A DNA stretch of 32,525 bases from NCBI GenBank assembly GCA_030550625.1, contig JAUQOZ010000132.1, positions 1 to 32,525 of the forward strand, written 5' to 3'. Source of the DNA: Chloroflexota bacterium (lineage in GTDB: Bacteria > Chloroflexota > Chloroflexia > Chloroflexales > Chloroflexaceae). The number at the start of each line of letters is the position of its first letter. The first letter of the stretch is position 1. The notes below the pieces were generated by a model that saw nothing but the letters and a program-made list of their open reading frames with translations, did no database searches and was not told the origin of the DNA. The position numbers were made by a program, and so were the translations under genes. Positions 7,145 to 15,849 of the stretch are shown in pieces.

Positions 7145-8668
7145 ATGAATAAACCCATCGCCACCCAACCACAGAGCTCATCAACCACACTTATTCACTA
7201 TGGCGAGCGCATTGCAGCGTTAATCGTAATCGCTCTCATCGCGATACTCGCTTTGATTAACCTGCCCTACGCGCCCCGCACGTGGTTCGATGAAGGATCG
7301 CACCTGCACGTGCCAGAGACGCTGGTGCGCTATGGCGTCTATGCCGACATCAGCAGCGAAGGATTTCGTTACTTTGGGCCAACGATCGGGGTCGGGCCAA
7401 CAGTGATGTTGCCGGTGGCGCTGGTCTTTGCGGTGGTTGGAGTCGATCTGCTGCCGGCGCGGCTGGTGATCGTAGCGTACCTCTTTGCCGCACTGCTGAT
7501 CTTCTACCAATTGGCCCGCCGCTTGCACGGGGGGCGCTTGGCGCTGCTGACGATCGTGTTACTGCTCGCCTCCCGCACCCGCGGCTTTGAAGGCATGGTC
7601 GAATATGGCCGGCAAGTGTTGGGCGAGGTGCCGGGACTGGCGTGGCTCGGCGCTGGTTTGCTAGCGTACACCGTAGCCATCTTTCAGCCGGCCCAACGCC
7701 GGCGCTATGCGCTGCTTGCCGGGGTTGGCTTTGGCTTGGCCCTGATCACCAAAAACCAGTTTGCGTTGATTGTCGCGCCGGGTTTAGGATTGCTGGCCCT
7801 GCTCGACTGGCGCTCCTTCCGGGTGGGTGACTGGTGGTTGCGCTTAGCGCCGCCCATCATTGCCGGCGGTATGTTTGCCGGCTGGTTATTGATCATGCTA
7901 GCCTTCCTCGGCCCGGCTGATTTCAGCGCCAATCTTGCCAAGACCCGCCAAGCCGCTGGCGGCGCCATCTTTGTGTTTGATCTGGAAGCGACCCTGCGCG
8001 CAGTGCGCTATCTGGTGCAAGTGTACGGCGGTTTGCTCGTGCCGGCGCTGGTGTACAGCCTCTGGCGCTGCCGGCGCGGGGGGGCCGCCGCCTTCGCCGA
8101 ACTGGCGCCAACCCTCTTGGCGGTGCTCTGGCTGGCTTGGTACCTCGTATCGCTCGGCTGGCCGCGCTACGCCTTCCCAGCCGTTGCTCTCGGCGCGCCG
8201 GCAGTGGCGCGCATGATCGCTGACCTGATCGGTTGGTTTTGGCAACGCCGGCAACCACTGCTGGCCGGAGCCGCCGGCGCGTATCTGACATTGGTGATCG
8301 GCTTCTCGTTGAGTCTGACTGCGCAGGTGGTATTCACGCCTGATGATTCAGCCCACCGGATGGCAGCGTTCCTCAACCAGACCGTTCCTGCCGATCTCAT
8401 CATCGAGACGTGGGAACCAGAATTAGCTACCCTCACCGACCACACCTACCACTACGTGCCCACCGAACTGCTTGATCCGGCGGTACGGCAGGCATGGTTG
8501 GGCGGGCCGCCGGTAGCTTACGATGGCCTCGCTGCCCAGCCGCCATACGTGCTGACCGGGCCATTTAGCGCGTATACCGGCATCTATCCTGTCGATGCTT
8601 TAGCGCGTGAGTACACCATGATCTACAGCGCCGGGCCGTACACCCTGTGGCAGCGACGGGAACCATAA
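7145..8668 (+). CDS. GT39-like polytopic membrane glycosyltransferase
   Basis: This 507-residue protein is predicted to move a sugar from a polyprenyl-phosphate donor to an acceptor on the outer face of the membrane, like ArnT and the PMT family. About ten to twelve hydrophobic helices are visible, starting with IVIALIAILALINL. The first outer loop contains WFDEGSHLH, the acidic DE motif expected for the catalytic loop of this clan. The C-terminal 90 residues are a soluble extracytoplasmic segment. The ATG follows GGGGGAG closely. It opens a new run of tightly spaced genes after the repeat-filled gap, followed 18 bases later by a similar protein. Confidence 0.82.
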   Translation: MNKPIATQPQSSSTTLIHYGERIAALIVIALIAILALINLPYAPRTWFDEGSHLHVPETLVRYGVYADISSEGFRYFGPTIGVGPTVMLPVALVFAVVGVDLLPARLVIVAYLFAALLIFYQLARRLHGGRLALLTIVLLLASRTRGFEGMVEYGRQVLGEVPGLAWLGAGLLAYTVAIFQPAQRRRYALLAGVGFGLALITKNQFALIVAPGLGLLALLDWRSFRVGDWWLRLAPPIIAGGMFAGWLLIMLAFLGPADFSANLAKTRQAAGGAIFVFDLEATLRAVRYLVQVYGGLLVPALVYSLWRCRRGGAAAFAELAPTLLAVLWLAWYLVSLGWPRYAFPAVALGAPAVARMIADLIGWFWQRRQPLLAGAAGAYLTLVIGFSLSLTAQVVFTPDDSAHRMAAFLNQTVPADLIIETWEPELATLTDHTYHYVPTELLDPAVRQAWLGGPPVAYDGLAAQPPYVLTGPFSAYTGIYPVDALAREYTMIYSAGPYTLWQRREP

Positions 8669-8686
8669 CCCGACGAAAGGATCGCT

Positions 8687-10180
8687 ATGCGCCGTTTTTG
8701 GCTGATCGTCTTTCTGCTGTTCTTCAGTTATGCCTACGTCTTGCCGCGCTGGTCGGATTGGAACCAGAACTCGCGGTTAAATTTAGTGTTGGCACTGGTT
8801 GACGATGGTACGCCAAAAATCGATCGCTACGTTGCAAATACCGGCGACTACGCGCTGTACAACGGCCATGCCTACACCGATAAACCGCCGGGCCTATCAT
8901 TTCTCGGCATCCCGATCTACGCCGCTATCCGGCCATTGCTCGACGCGCCGCCGGTGCAAGCCCAATTCGAGCGCATCGGCAGCCGGTTTGAAGAGACGCT
9001 CAACCCCGATGGCAGCGGCTTACGGGCTGACAAGATTCGGTTTGCGTTGGTACAGTATCTGCTCACGCTGGTTGTGGTCGCGTTACCGGCAGCGTTGTTT
9101 GGCGGCCTCTTCTTTATGGTGCTGCAACGGCTCGGCGTGGCGCCAGCGCCGGCCAGTATCGGCGCGCTAGGGTATGGGTTAGCCACCAGCGCCGCGCCGT
9201 ACGCTGGCAACTTCTATGCCCACCAGTTGGTGGCTGTGCTCCTCTTTACCGCATTCATCTTGGCGTGGTCGCCACCAGCGCGCTGGTCGCCATGGGCCAG
9301 CGGTGCGCTGGTTGGCCTGCTGCTCGGCTGGGCCGTAATCAGCGAATACCCGGCGGCGCCGGCAGCCGCCATTATCGGGTTGTACGCGCTCTACCGGCGC
9401 GGGTGGCGCTGGCTGCCAGCGATGGCAACGGGAGGCGCGTTGCCGGGAGCGTTGTTGATCGGCTATGACCTTGCCGCCTTTGGCACGCCATGGCCGATCG
9501 GCTACGCCTATTCCGCGCTCTGGCAAGAGCAGCACCACACCGGTTTTATGAGCCTCACCGCGCCCCAGTGGGAGGCCATCTGGGGCTTGACCTTCAGCGA
9601 GTTCCGCGGTCTCTTCTTCCGCGCGCCATGGCTGCTACTCGCATTGCCGGCCTACTGGATCGGCTGGCGCCGGCACGAGCAGCGGGCCGAGTGGTGGGTG
9701 TTGGTGCTGGTGCCACTGGCCTTTCTGCTCTTCTACGGGTCGTCAATTATGTGGTGGGGCGGATTTGCCGCTGGGCCGCGCTATATTGTGCCGCTAATCC
9801 CCTTCCTTGCCCTGCCGGCGGCGCTCTTGATCGGGCACTGCTGGGGCCGGATCGGGTGGCGCATTGGCGCCCTCGGCTTACTCAGCGTCTCATTTGTCCT
9901 CATTTGGATGGAGGCCACGGCAACCCAACTCTTCCCCAGCGACGCCATCCGGGCCACGTGGCGCGAGTATGTGATTCCGGCATGGCAACAGGGCGATATT
10001 GCCCGCAACGCCGGCATGGTCTTGCACCTTGAGGGAGCGGCCAGCTTATTGCCGCTGCTCGCCGGGTTGGTTGCCGGCATCATCATCCTATTGCGCCCGC
10101 TGGAAGCAACCGAACGCGCGACCACGCGCCCAGCCGCTACGCCGCCCACCACACCCGTGGCGCCGCCTGCCCAGAGGTGA
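8687..10180 (+). CDS. Polytopic membrane protein, PMT/GT39-like
   Basis: This 497-residue protein has about ten to twelve membrane helices and a first outer loop containing NTGDYALYNGHAYTDKPPGL, a conserved-looking segment I associate with a GT39/PMT-like group of uncertain substrate. The first helix runs from residue 4 to about 20. The C-terminal tail is a Thr/Pro/Ala-rich linker that ends at the start of the next gene. GAAAGGA precedes the ATG by about 7 bases. Its place beside another GT39-like gene suggests that two sugars, or a sugar and another group, are added outside the cell from lipid-linked donors. The family call is less certain than for its neighbour. Confidence 0.7.
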   Translation: MRRFWLIVFLLFFSYAYVLPRWSDWNQNSRLNLVLALVDDGTPKIDRYVANTGDYALYNGHAYTDKPPGLSFLGIPIYAAIRPLLDAPPVQAQFERIGSRFEETLNPDGSGLRADKIRFALVQYLLTLVVVALPAALFGGLFFMVLQRLGVAPAPASIGALGYGLATSAAPYAGNFYAHQLVAVLLFTAFILAWSPPARWSPWASGALVGLLLGWAVISEYPAAPAAAIIGLYALYRRGWRWLPAMATGGALPGALLIGYDLAAFGTPWPIGYAYSALWQEQHHTGFMSLTAPQWEAIWGLTFSEFRGLFFRAPWLLLALPAYWIGWRRHEQRAEWWVLVLVPLAFLLFYGSSIMWWGGFAAGPRYIVPLIPFLALPAALLIGHCWGRIGWRIGALGLLSVSFVLIWMEATATQLFPSDAIRATWREYVIPAWQQGDIARNAGMVLHLEGAASLLPLLAGLVAGIIILLRPLEATERATTRPAATPPTTPVAPPAQR

Positions 10181-10184
10181 ACTC

Positions 10185-11417
10185 ATGCGTATTTTGATGC
10201 TGACGCTGATTGCGCCCTACCCGCCCGACAGCGGCCCCAAGATCAAGACCTACAACGTGTTGCAGTACCTATGCGAGCGCCACGAGGTTACGTTGGTCTC
10301 GCTGGTGCGGAACGAGCAAGAGCGCGCGCATGCCGAATCGCTCCGCCGGATCTGCCGTGAAGTGTACACCGTGCCGTTTCAACGTTCGCGCTGGAAAGAT
10401 GCACGCTTTTTGCTCAAGAGCGCCCTCACCGGCGAGTCGTTCATTCTCAGCCGCGACGCCTCGCCGGAACTACACCAATTGCTGCGCCAACTGACGGCGC
10501 GTGAGCATTTTGACATCATTCATGCCGACCAGCTCAATATGGCGCCATTTGCGGTTGATTTGCCGGGAGGGGCACGGATCATTGACCAACACAATGCCGT
10601 GTGGACGATCGTCGCCCGCATGGCGGCCCGGTCTGATCTCATCCGGCGGATCGGGTTGCAGATCGAAGCGCGCCGGCTGCGGCGGGCCGAAGCACGGTTG
10701 TGCGCGCGCTTTGATGGCATGCTAGCGGTCAGCGAACCGGATTATGCGTTTCTCAAGCTCGCCGCCGCCGACGTTGGGGTCGAATTGCCACCCACAGCGA
10801 TTATTCCGATCGCGATTGATGCGCGCAGTGAAGCGCCGGTGCAACGGCACAGCGCGCCCGATACCATCCTCAGCATGGCGACCATGTTTTGGCCGCCCAA
10901 CGTCGATGGCGTGCTCTGGTTTGCCCGCGAAGTCTGGCCATTGGTGCGGCGAGCCGTACCACAGGCGCGGGTGGCGTTGGTTGGCTCGCGCCCACCGGAG
11001 ACGGTGCGCCAGTTGGCCGCCGACCCCGCGATTGAAGTGCCCGGCTACGTCGCCGATCCGCGTCCCTACCTCGAACGGACGGCGGCCTTGATTGTGCCGG
11101 TGCATGCCGGCGGCGGCATGCGGGTGAAGATTCTGGAAGCTTTAGCCCGTGGCTTGCCGATCGTCTCAACGACCATCGGGTACGAAGGGATTGATCTCAC
11201 GCCGGGAGAGCACCTGCTGGTGGGAGACACACCGCAGGCGTTTGCCGAAGCGTTGATCCGGCTCCTGCGCAATCCGGCGCTAGGGCGACGATTAGCCGCG
11301 CAAGGGCGGCGCGTCGCCGAAGAACGCTACGACTGGCGGGTGGTCTGCCCAGCTATCGATCACCTGTACGCCACCGCACTGCAACGAGCCAATACTCTGG
11401 CAGCGGGACAGCGATGA
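10185..11417 (+). CDS. Family 4 glycosyltransferase
   Basis: This is a GT-B fold retaining glycosyltransferase of 410 residues, predicted to extend the glycan in the cytoplasm with a nucleotide-sugar. The N-terminal half starts MLTLIAPYPPDSGPK, and the C-terminal half carries GGGMRVKILEALARGLPIVS and the later E-x7-E region typical of GT4. It resembles the sugar transferases (TIGR03087-like) often found in EpsH/PEP-CTERM polysaccharide loci. The ORF track extends 62 codons into the previous gene; the true start follows AGAGGTG, which itself includes the previous stop. The stop overlaps the next start (ATGA), so the two GT4 genes are translationally coupled. Confidence 0.87.
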   Translation: MRILMLTLIAPYPPDSGPKIKTYNVLQYLCERHEVTLVSLVRNEQERAHAESLRRICREVYTVPFQRSRWKDARFLLKSALTGESFILSRDASPELHQLLRQLTAREHFDIIHADQLNMAPFAVDLPGGARIIDQHNAVWTIVARMAARSDLIRRIGLQIEARRLRRAEARLCARFDGMLAVSEPDYAFLKLAAADVGVELPPTAIIPIAIDARSEAPVQRHSAPDTILSMATMFWPPNVDGVLWFAREVWPLVRRAVPQARVALVGSRPPETVRQLAADPAIEVPGYVADPRPYLERTAALIVPVHAGGGMRVKILEALARGLPIVSTTIGYEGIDLTPGEHLLVGDTPQAFAEALIRLLRNPALGRRLAAQGRRVAEERYDWRVVCPAIDHLYATALQRANTLAAGQR

Positions 11418-12637
11418 TGAACATTTTGTTTGTTGCGCCCTACACGCCATCACCGATTCGCGTGCGCCCGTACCAATTCATCCGGCATTTAGCGCAACGC
11501 GGGCATGCGATCACGCTGGTGTGCGCCGCCGACAATGCGGCGGCCCTCACTGAACTGCGCGCGATCTGCCGGCGGGTGGTAGCAGTGCCGGTGCGACGCA
11601 CCGATCACCTGCTGGCCTACGCGCACGCCTTACCGAGTGAACTACCTCTGCAAGCGGCCCACTGCCTAACCCCCGCGATGGTCGCAGCGGTCGCGCACGA
11701 AATCAAGCAGGGTACACATCACGTCATCCACATCGAACACCTCCGCGCGGCTGAGATCGTCCGCGCCGCCTTGCGCCAATGCGGCGACGGCCCCCCTGCC
11801 GTGCTCGATGCGGTTGATAGCATCACCCTGTTATTCGAGCGCACCCTGCGGCGCGGCGCCAACCTAAGCAGCCGGCTGCGCGCGCTGGTCGATCTGGCCC
11901 GCACCCGGCGTTACGAAGCCGCCTACCCGCACCGCTTCGCCGCGATCGCGGTGACATCGCCAGAAGACCGCTGGGCATTACTCACCCTCAACCGCGCCCT
12001 CGACCGTCCGGGAGGCAGCCCGATCATCGTCGCGCCGAACGGGGTTGATCTGGCCTATTTTCAACCCTACACCGGCCCGCGCCAACCGCACCACCTTGTC
12101 TTTACCGGCAAGATGAGCTACCACGCGAACGAGGCAGCCGCACGCTACTTCATCGAAGAGATTATGCCGCGCGTGTGGGCCAAACGGGCCGAAGTGACCG
12201 TCACGTTGGCCGGGGCCGAGCCGGGGCCGCGACTGCGCGCCTATGCCCGCGATCCGCGCATCACCGTGACCGGCGCCGTACCCGACCTACGCCCCTACCT
12301 CACCGAAGCCACACTGGCGGTCGCCCCCATCCGCTATGGCGTTGGCGTGCAAAACAAAGTGCTCGAAGCCATGGCCACAGCAACGCCTGTGATTACGGTG
12401 CGGCAAGCAACAGTGGCGCTGAGCGCACAACCCGGACACGATCTCATCGTGGCCGGCGATACCACCGATTTCGTCCATGCCATCCTCACCTTGCTGGCCG
12501 ACGAAGAGCGCCGCGCTGCGATTGGGCAAGCGGGCCGACGGTATGTCGAGCAACACCACAACTGGCTGCACAGCGTGGGCCGGCTGGAGGATGTCTATGC
12601 TATTGCCAACAGTTCATCACATTACTACAAACAATGA
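11414..12637 (+). CDS. Family 4 glycosyltransferase
   Basis: This 407-residue GT-B enzyme is a second cytoplasmic sugar transferase of the locus. It starts NILFVAPYTPSPIRVRPYQF, shows VFTGKMSYHANEAA at the domain junction and ends with GVGVQNKVLEAMATATPVI, again like the TIGR03087 group. It overlaps the preceding GT4 gene by four bases; ATG at 11414 or 11417 are both possible starts. Similarity in layout to the upstream gene suggests an old duplication followed by strong divergence. After it comes an AT-rich gap, so it probably ends this gene run. Donor and acceptor are unknown. Confidence 0.86.
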   Translation: MMNILFVAPYTPSPIRVRPYQFIRHLAQRGHAITLVCAADNAAALTELRAICRRVVAVPVRRTDHLLAYAHALPSELPLQAAHCLTPAMVAAVAHEIKQGTHHVIHIEHLRAAEIVRAALRQCGDGPPAVLDAVDSITLLFERTLRRGANLSSRLRALVDLARTRRYEAAYPHRFAAIAVTSPEDRWALLTLNRALDRPGGSPIIVAPNGVDLAYFQPYTGPRQPHHLVFTGKMSYHANEAAARYFIEEIMPRVWAKRAEVTVTLAGAEPGPRLRAYARDPRITVTGAVPDLRPYLTEATLAVAPIRYGVGVQNKVLEAMATATPVITVRQATVALSAQPGHDLIVAGDTTDFVHAILTLLADEERRAAIGQAGRRYVEQHHNWLHSVGRLEDVYAIANSSSHYYKQ

Positions 12638-12777
12638 AAAAATCTTCATCTTTCATAAGTTAATCTTCAGATCATCTTTAAATCTCAATCAGATAATTTG
12701 ACTAAACAATTTCAGGCAGCTCTCCACCCACCATGACCACAAACTCGCTCCCGGCGCCCTTTGACAAGGAGATGGCA
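12638..12777. promoter_or_regulatory. AT-rich gap, likely promoter region
   Basis: Bases 12661-12720 are 30% GC, against about 60% for the surroundings. The stretch holds repeated ATCTTCA/ATCTTT words, a GATAAT (-10-like, 12692-12697) and a TTGACT (12698-12703), but I cannot pair them into one well-spaced promoter. It is a likely start site for the second half of the locus. Confidence 0.4.
12766..12771 (+). promoter_or_regulatory. Ribosome binding site fixing the GT2 start
   Basis: AAGGAG lies 6 bases before the ATG at 12778. It is inside the longer ORF that starts at 12733, so it argues that translation begins at 12778. Confidence 0.7.
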
Positions 12778-13533
12778 ATGACCGGATACGACATATCGAT
12801 TGTGATCCCCTGTTATAACGAAGCTGAAGGCATGGAGGCAATGCGCGAACGGCTCACGCAGGCGCTGGCTACCCTCCGCGAGCGCGGACGGATTCAACTA
12901 GTGCTGGTCAATGATGGCAGCCGTGACGGCACTGGCGAATTGCTGGAACAGACCTTTGGCGGCTGGCCCGATACAGTGATTGCGCATCACGCCACCAATC
13001 GCGGCTTAGGGGCCGCCTTGCGCACCGGCTTTGCCCATGCCACAGGTGACGTGATTGTTACCTGCGATAGTGACGGCACCTACCCCTTCAGCGAGATCCC
13101 GGCGCTGCTCGACCGGCTAACGCCCGATGTCGATCTGGTGACAGCGTCGCCGTATCACGCAGGCGGCGGGATCGAGAACGTGCCGGCCTACCGGGTCTTC
13201 ATCAGCAAATCCGCTTCACTCTGTTATCGCGTGCTGGTCAATCCGCGCATCCACACCTATACCGCTCTCTTCCGCGCTTGCCGGCGTGAAGTCATCGAAC
13301 GGGTCACCACCTCTGCCGACGGATTTTTGATGGTGACTGAATGGTTGGTGGAAGCGCTCCTCAGCGGCTATCGCGTCGCCGAATACCCGACCACGCTGCG
13401 GGTGCGCCAGTACGGGCAATCGAAAGCGCGGGTGTGGCAAATCACGAAAACCCACCTCCGGTACATGGCCGGCATTCTGCGCCGCCGGTTATGGGCGCAA
13501 CCGCGAACCAAAGCGTTACCGCGCAGCCACTAA
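12778..13533 (+). CDS. Family 2 glycosyltransferase, DPM-synthase-like
   Basis: This 251-residue soluble GT-A enzyme probably transfers a sugar from a nucleotide donor to polyprenyl phosphate, making a lipid-linked donor of the type used by the GT39-like proteins upstream. SIVIPCYNEAEG starts the fold, VNDGSRDGT at 44-52 binds the nucleotide, and the metal-binding CDSDGTYP has Asp97 and Asp99. There is no C-terminal membrane domain, unlike the GT2 protein at 3055. The ORF track starts 15 codons earlier, but AAGGAG points to this ATG. The next gene encodes a small EamA-type carrier, a pairing familiar from undecaprenyl-phosphate sugar modification systems. Confidence 0.83.
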   Translation: MTGYDISIVIPCYNEAEGMEAMRERLTQALATLRERGRIQLVLVNDGSRDGTGELLEQTFGGWPDTVIAHHATNRGLGAALRTGFAHATGDVIVTCDSDGTYPFSEIPALLDRLTPDVDLVTASPYHAGGGIENVPAYRVFISKSASLCYRVLVNPRIHTYTALFRACRREVIERVTTSADGFLMVTEWLVEALLSGYRVAEYPTTLRVRQYGQSKARVWQITKTHLRYMAGILRRRLWAQPRTKALPRSH

Positions 13534-13563
13534 CCAGCGGCTGCGAAATGATGGGAGAAACGC

Positions 13564-14022
13564 ATGCAACAGGTGGAAGAACGCACGATTGTAACGACCG
13601 CACTAGCAGACGCCGCGGAAACCGAGCAACCAATGCCACGAAAGGGCAAACTGGCTATGAGCACGATTATGCTGATTTTGATCGCCACTGCGCTGGGTGT
13701 GATCGGTCAGATGATGCTAAAGCAGGGGATGGGCGCGATGGGGCCATTGGCGCTGACGTTAGACACGACTCCCAGCATTGTTTGGCGAATCGTCACCTCG
13801 CCGATGGTGATTGGCGGTCTGCTGGTCTATGGCATCGGCACCTTCTTCTGGCTGATCACCCTCTCGCGAATCGAACTCAGCGTGGCCTACCCGTTCGTGA
13901 GTCTCAACCATATCATCATCTTCTTGTTGGCGTGGCTGGTCTTGCACGAACAGGTCAACCCGCTACGCGCCGCCGGCGTAATTGTGATCTGCGCCGGTAT
14001 GTTGATGGTTGCGCGTTCCTAG
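13564..14022 (+). CDS. EamA/SMR-type small membrane carrier
   Basis: This 152-residue protein has a 35-residue polar N-terminus and four membrane helices at about 37-57, 78-98, 104-122 and 131-150. Motifs such as ALGVIGQMMLKQGM and SRIELSVAYPFVSLNHI match the SMR/EamA fold, as in ArnE/ArnF, which flip a lipid-linked aminosugar. Following a polyprenyl-phosphate-type GT2 gene by 30 bases, it may move the lipid-linked sugar across the membrane for the GT39-like enzymes. Such short proteins normally act as dimers. GGGAG lies about 8 bases upstream of the ATG. A drug or metabolite exporter role cannot be ruled out. Confidence 0.75.
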   Translation: MQQVEERTIVTTALADAAETEQPMPRKGKLAMSTIMLILIATALGVIGQMMLKQGMGAMGPLALTLDTTPSIVWRIVTSPMVIGGLLVYGIGTFFWLITLSRIELSVAYPFVSLNHIIIFLLAWLVLHEQVNPLRAAGVIVICAGMLMVARS

Positions 14023-14056
14023 CTATCGTTCACATCACCGCATTGGGGGGAGGATC

Positions 14057-14659
14057 ATGAACACACTCACGTCATACTTTGACCAAATCCGCCAGACGCT
14101 TGAGCAGTTGCCGCAGGCGTCGCTGCAACAGGTGGCTGATGCGCTGTGGGCAGCGTATGAGCGCGATGCCACCATCTTTGTCTGCGGAAATGGCGGCAGC
14201 GCCGCGACTGCCTCGCATTTTGTCTGTGATTTGGCGAAGTGGACGATCAAACCATCAGCGCGCCGGGTGCGCGCAATCGCCCTGACTGACAATGTACCAC
14301 TCATTACCGCATGGTCGAACGATCAAAGCTATGCCGATGTCTTCGTCGAGCAATTAAAGGCGCTCTATCGCGATGGTGACATCATCGTCGCCATTTCGGG
14401 CAGCGGCAATTCGCCGAACGTGGTGCGCGCCATCGAGTGGGGCAATGCGGTTGGCGCCGTCACCATTGGCCTGACCGGCTTCAACGGCGGGCGCCTGCGC
14501 CAGATTGCCCAGATCGGTCTGCACATCAATAACCACGTGATGCCGCAAGTAGAAGACATTCACAGCACTATCTGCCACGCGCTGGCGGTCAACTTGGGCC
14601 AACAGATTGAACTGTCGCTCCAGCCGGCAATCTTGCAGGCAGTTGCAGTAGGAGGTTAG
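14057..14659 (+). CDS. SIS-domain sugar-phosphate isomerase, GmhA-like
   Basis: This 200-residue protein is a single SIS domain. VCGNGGSAATASHF at about residues 37-50 and VAISGSGNSPNVV near 111-123 bind the sugar phosphate. The closest known type is sedoheptulose-7-phosphate isomerase (GmhA), which starts the ADP- or GDP-heptose pathway. No other heptose gene (GmhB, HldE/HddA) is present here, so a heptose product is not proved. The ORF track starts 16 codons earlier; GGGGGGAGG right before this ATG sets the start. It is 2 bases upstream of the aminotransferase gene and likely coupled to it. Confidence 0.8.
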   Translation: MNTLTSYFDQIRQTLEQLPQASLQQVADALWAAYERDATIFVCGNGGSAATASHFVCDLAKWTIKPSARRVRAIALTDNVPLITAWSNDQSYADVFVEQLKALYRDGDIIVAISGSGNSPNVVRAIEWGNAVGAVTIGLTGFNGGRLRQIAQIGLHINNHVMPQVEDIHSTICHALAVNLGQQIELSLQPAILQAVAVGG

Positions 14660-14661
14660 CT

Positions 14662-15756
14662 ATGATCCCGGTTGCCCGTCCTCTGATTGGGCGCGAAGAA
14701 GAAGAGGCTGTCCTCGCCGTGCTGCGGTCAGGCATGATCGCGCAAGGGCCGGAAGTGGAGCGGTTCGAGACTGAATTTGCCGCGGTGTGTGGCACGCGCC
14801 ATGCCGTTGCCGTGATGAACGGCACCGTTGCGCTGTACCTCGCGCTCTTGGCCCACAATATCGGGCCGGGTGATGAAGTGATCACGACACCCTTCAGCTT
14901 CATTGCCACCGGCAACAGCATCTTGATGACTGGCGCAACACCGGTGTTCGTCGATATCGATCCGCACACCTACAACATCAATCCCGAACTGATCCCCGCT
15001 GCGATCACCGCGCGGACACGGGCGATTATGCCAGTGCATCTCTACGGGCAACCGGCTGATATGGCGCCGATTATGGAGTTGGCGCAGCGGTACCATCTGG
15101 CCGTGATCGAAGATGCCGCGCAAGCCATTGGCGCGACCTACCGCGGCCAACCAGTCGGCAGCTTTGGGGTGGGTTGTTTCTCGCTCTACGCGACGAAAAA
15201 TGTGACCAGCGGCGAAGGCGGTATGATCACGACTAACGATCCGGCCATTGCCGAGCGATTACGGTTGCTGCGCAACCATGGCAGCCGGGTGCGCTACTAT
15301 CACGAGCTGCTTGGTTATAACTTCCGAATGACCGACTTGCAGGCTGCGATTGGCCGGGCGCAATTGGTCAAGTGTGATCGCTTCAATTCAAAACGAATCG
15401 CGAACGCCGCGTTTCTCAGCGAACAGATTCGCCACCCCGCCGTAATTACGCCCTTTGTCCAGCCCGATGTGCGGCACGTCTTCCACCAGTACACCATCCG
15501 GGTGTTAGGTGATCGCGACGCGGCGATCAAGCAATTGAATGCAGCCGGCGTCGGCACGGCCATCTTCTACCCGCTGCCGATCCCGCAACAACCGCTGTAC
15601 CGCAAGTTGGGCATTGAAGCCGAAACCCCGGTAGCGGATCGGGTGGCGCGTGAAATTATCGCTTTGCCGGTGCATCCGGCATTGAGCGACGACGAGCTAC
15701 ACCAGATCGCAGCGGCGGTCAATGCGTTGACCGTAAGCGAGCCGGTGACCGCCTAG
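14662..15756 (+). CDS. DegT/DnrJ/EryC1/StrS aminotransferase
   Basis: This PLP enzyme of 364 residues transfers an amino group to a keto-sugar nucleotide. The start IPVARPLIGREEEEAV is typical of the family, VIEDAAQAIGA near 150 carries the Asp that holds the PLP ring nitrogen, and FSLYATKNVTSGEGG contains the Schiff-base lysine, Lys179. The GYNFRMTDLQAAIG segment is also diagnostic. An AGGAGG site precedes the ATG. With the Gfo/Idh dehydrogenase at the end of the run it could form the oxidation-plus-transamination pair used for 3-amino sugars (GnnA/GnnB or WlbA/WbpE logic). The exact keto position is an inference. Confidence 0.9.
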   Translation: MIPVARPLIGREEEEAVLAVLRSGMIAQGPEVERFETEFAAVCGTRHAVAVMNGTVALYLALLAHNIGPGDEVITTPFSFIATGNSILMTGATPVFVDIDPHTYNINPELIPAAITARTRAIMPVHLYGQPADMAPIMELAQRYHLAVIEDAAQAIGATYRGQPVGSFGVGCFSLYATKNVTSGEGGMITTNDPAIAERLRLLRNHGSRVRYYHELLGYNFRMTDLQAAIGRAQLVKCDRFNSKRIANAAFLSEQIRHPAVITPFVQPDVRHVFHQYTIRVLGDRDAAIKQLNAAGVGTAIFYPLPIPQQPLYRKLGIEAETPVADRVAREIIALPVHPALSDDELHQIAAAVNALTVSEPVTA

Positions 15757-15849
15757 CAACGTTGTGACACCAATACCTGCGCTGACCGGCCTTGCCGCTG
15801 CTAGCGGCGGGAAATGGGCAACGGGGGTCAAGAAAGGGAGATGCAATCA

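Noticed and set aside
6557-7190. Six short ORFs on both strands in the repeat-filled gap
   Set aside because: They read through repeats in several frames, have low-complexity translations and lack ribosome sites.
12175-12663. 162-codon ORF overlapping the second GT4 gene
   Set aside because: Its translation is Arg-rich without motifs and it lies in another frame of a clearly conserved glycosyltransferase.
15757-15849. Small GCCGCT / AGCGGC hairpin upstream of the FAD oxidoreductase as a terminator
   Set aside because: The stem is only 6 bp with a 3-base loop and no T-tract, so it is too weak to call.
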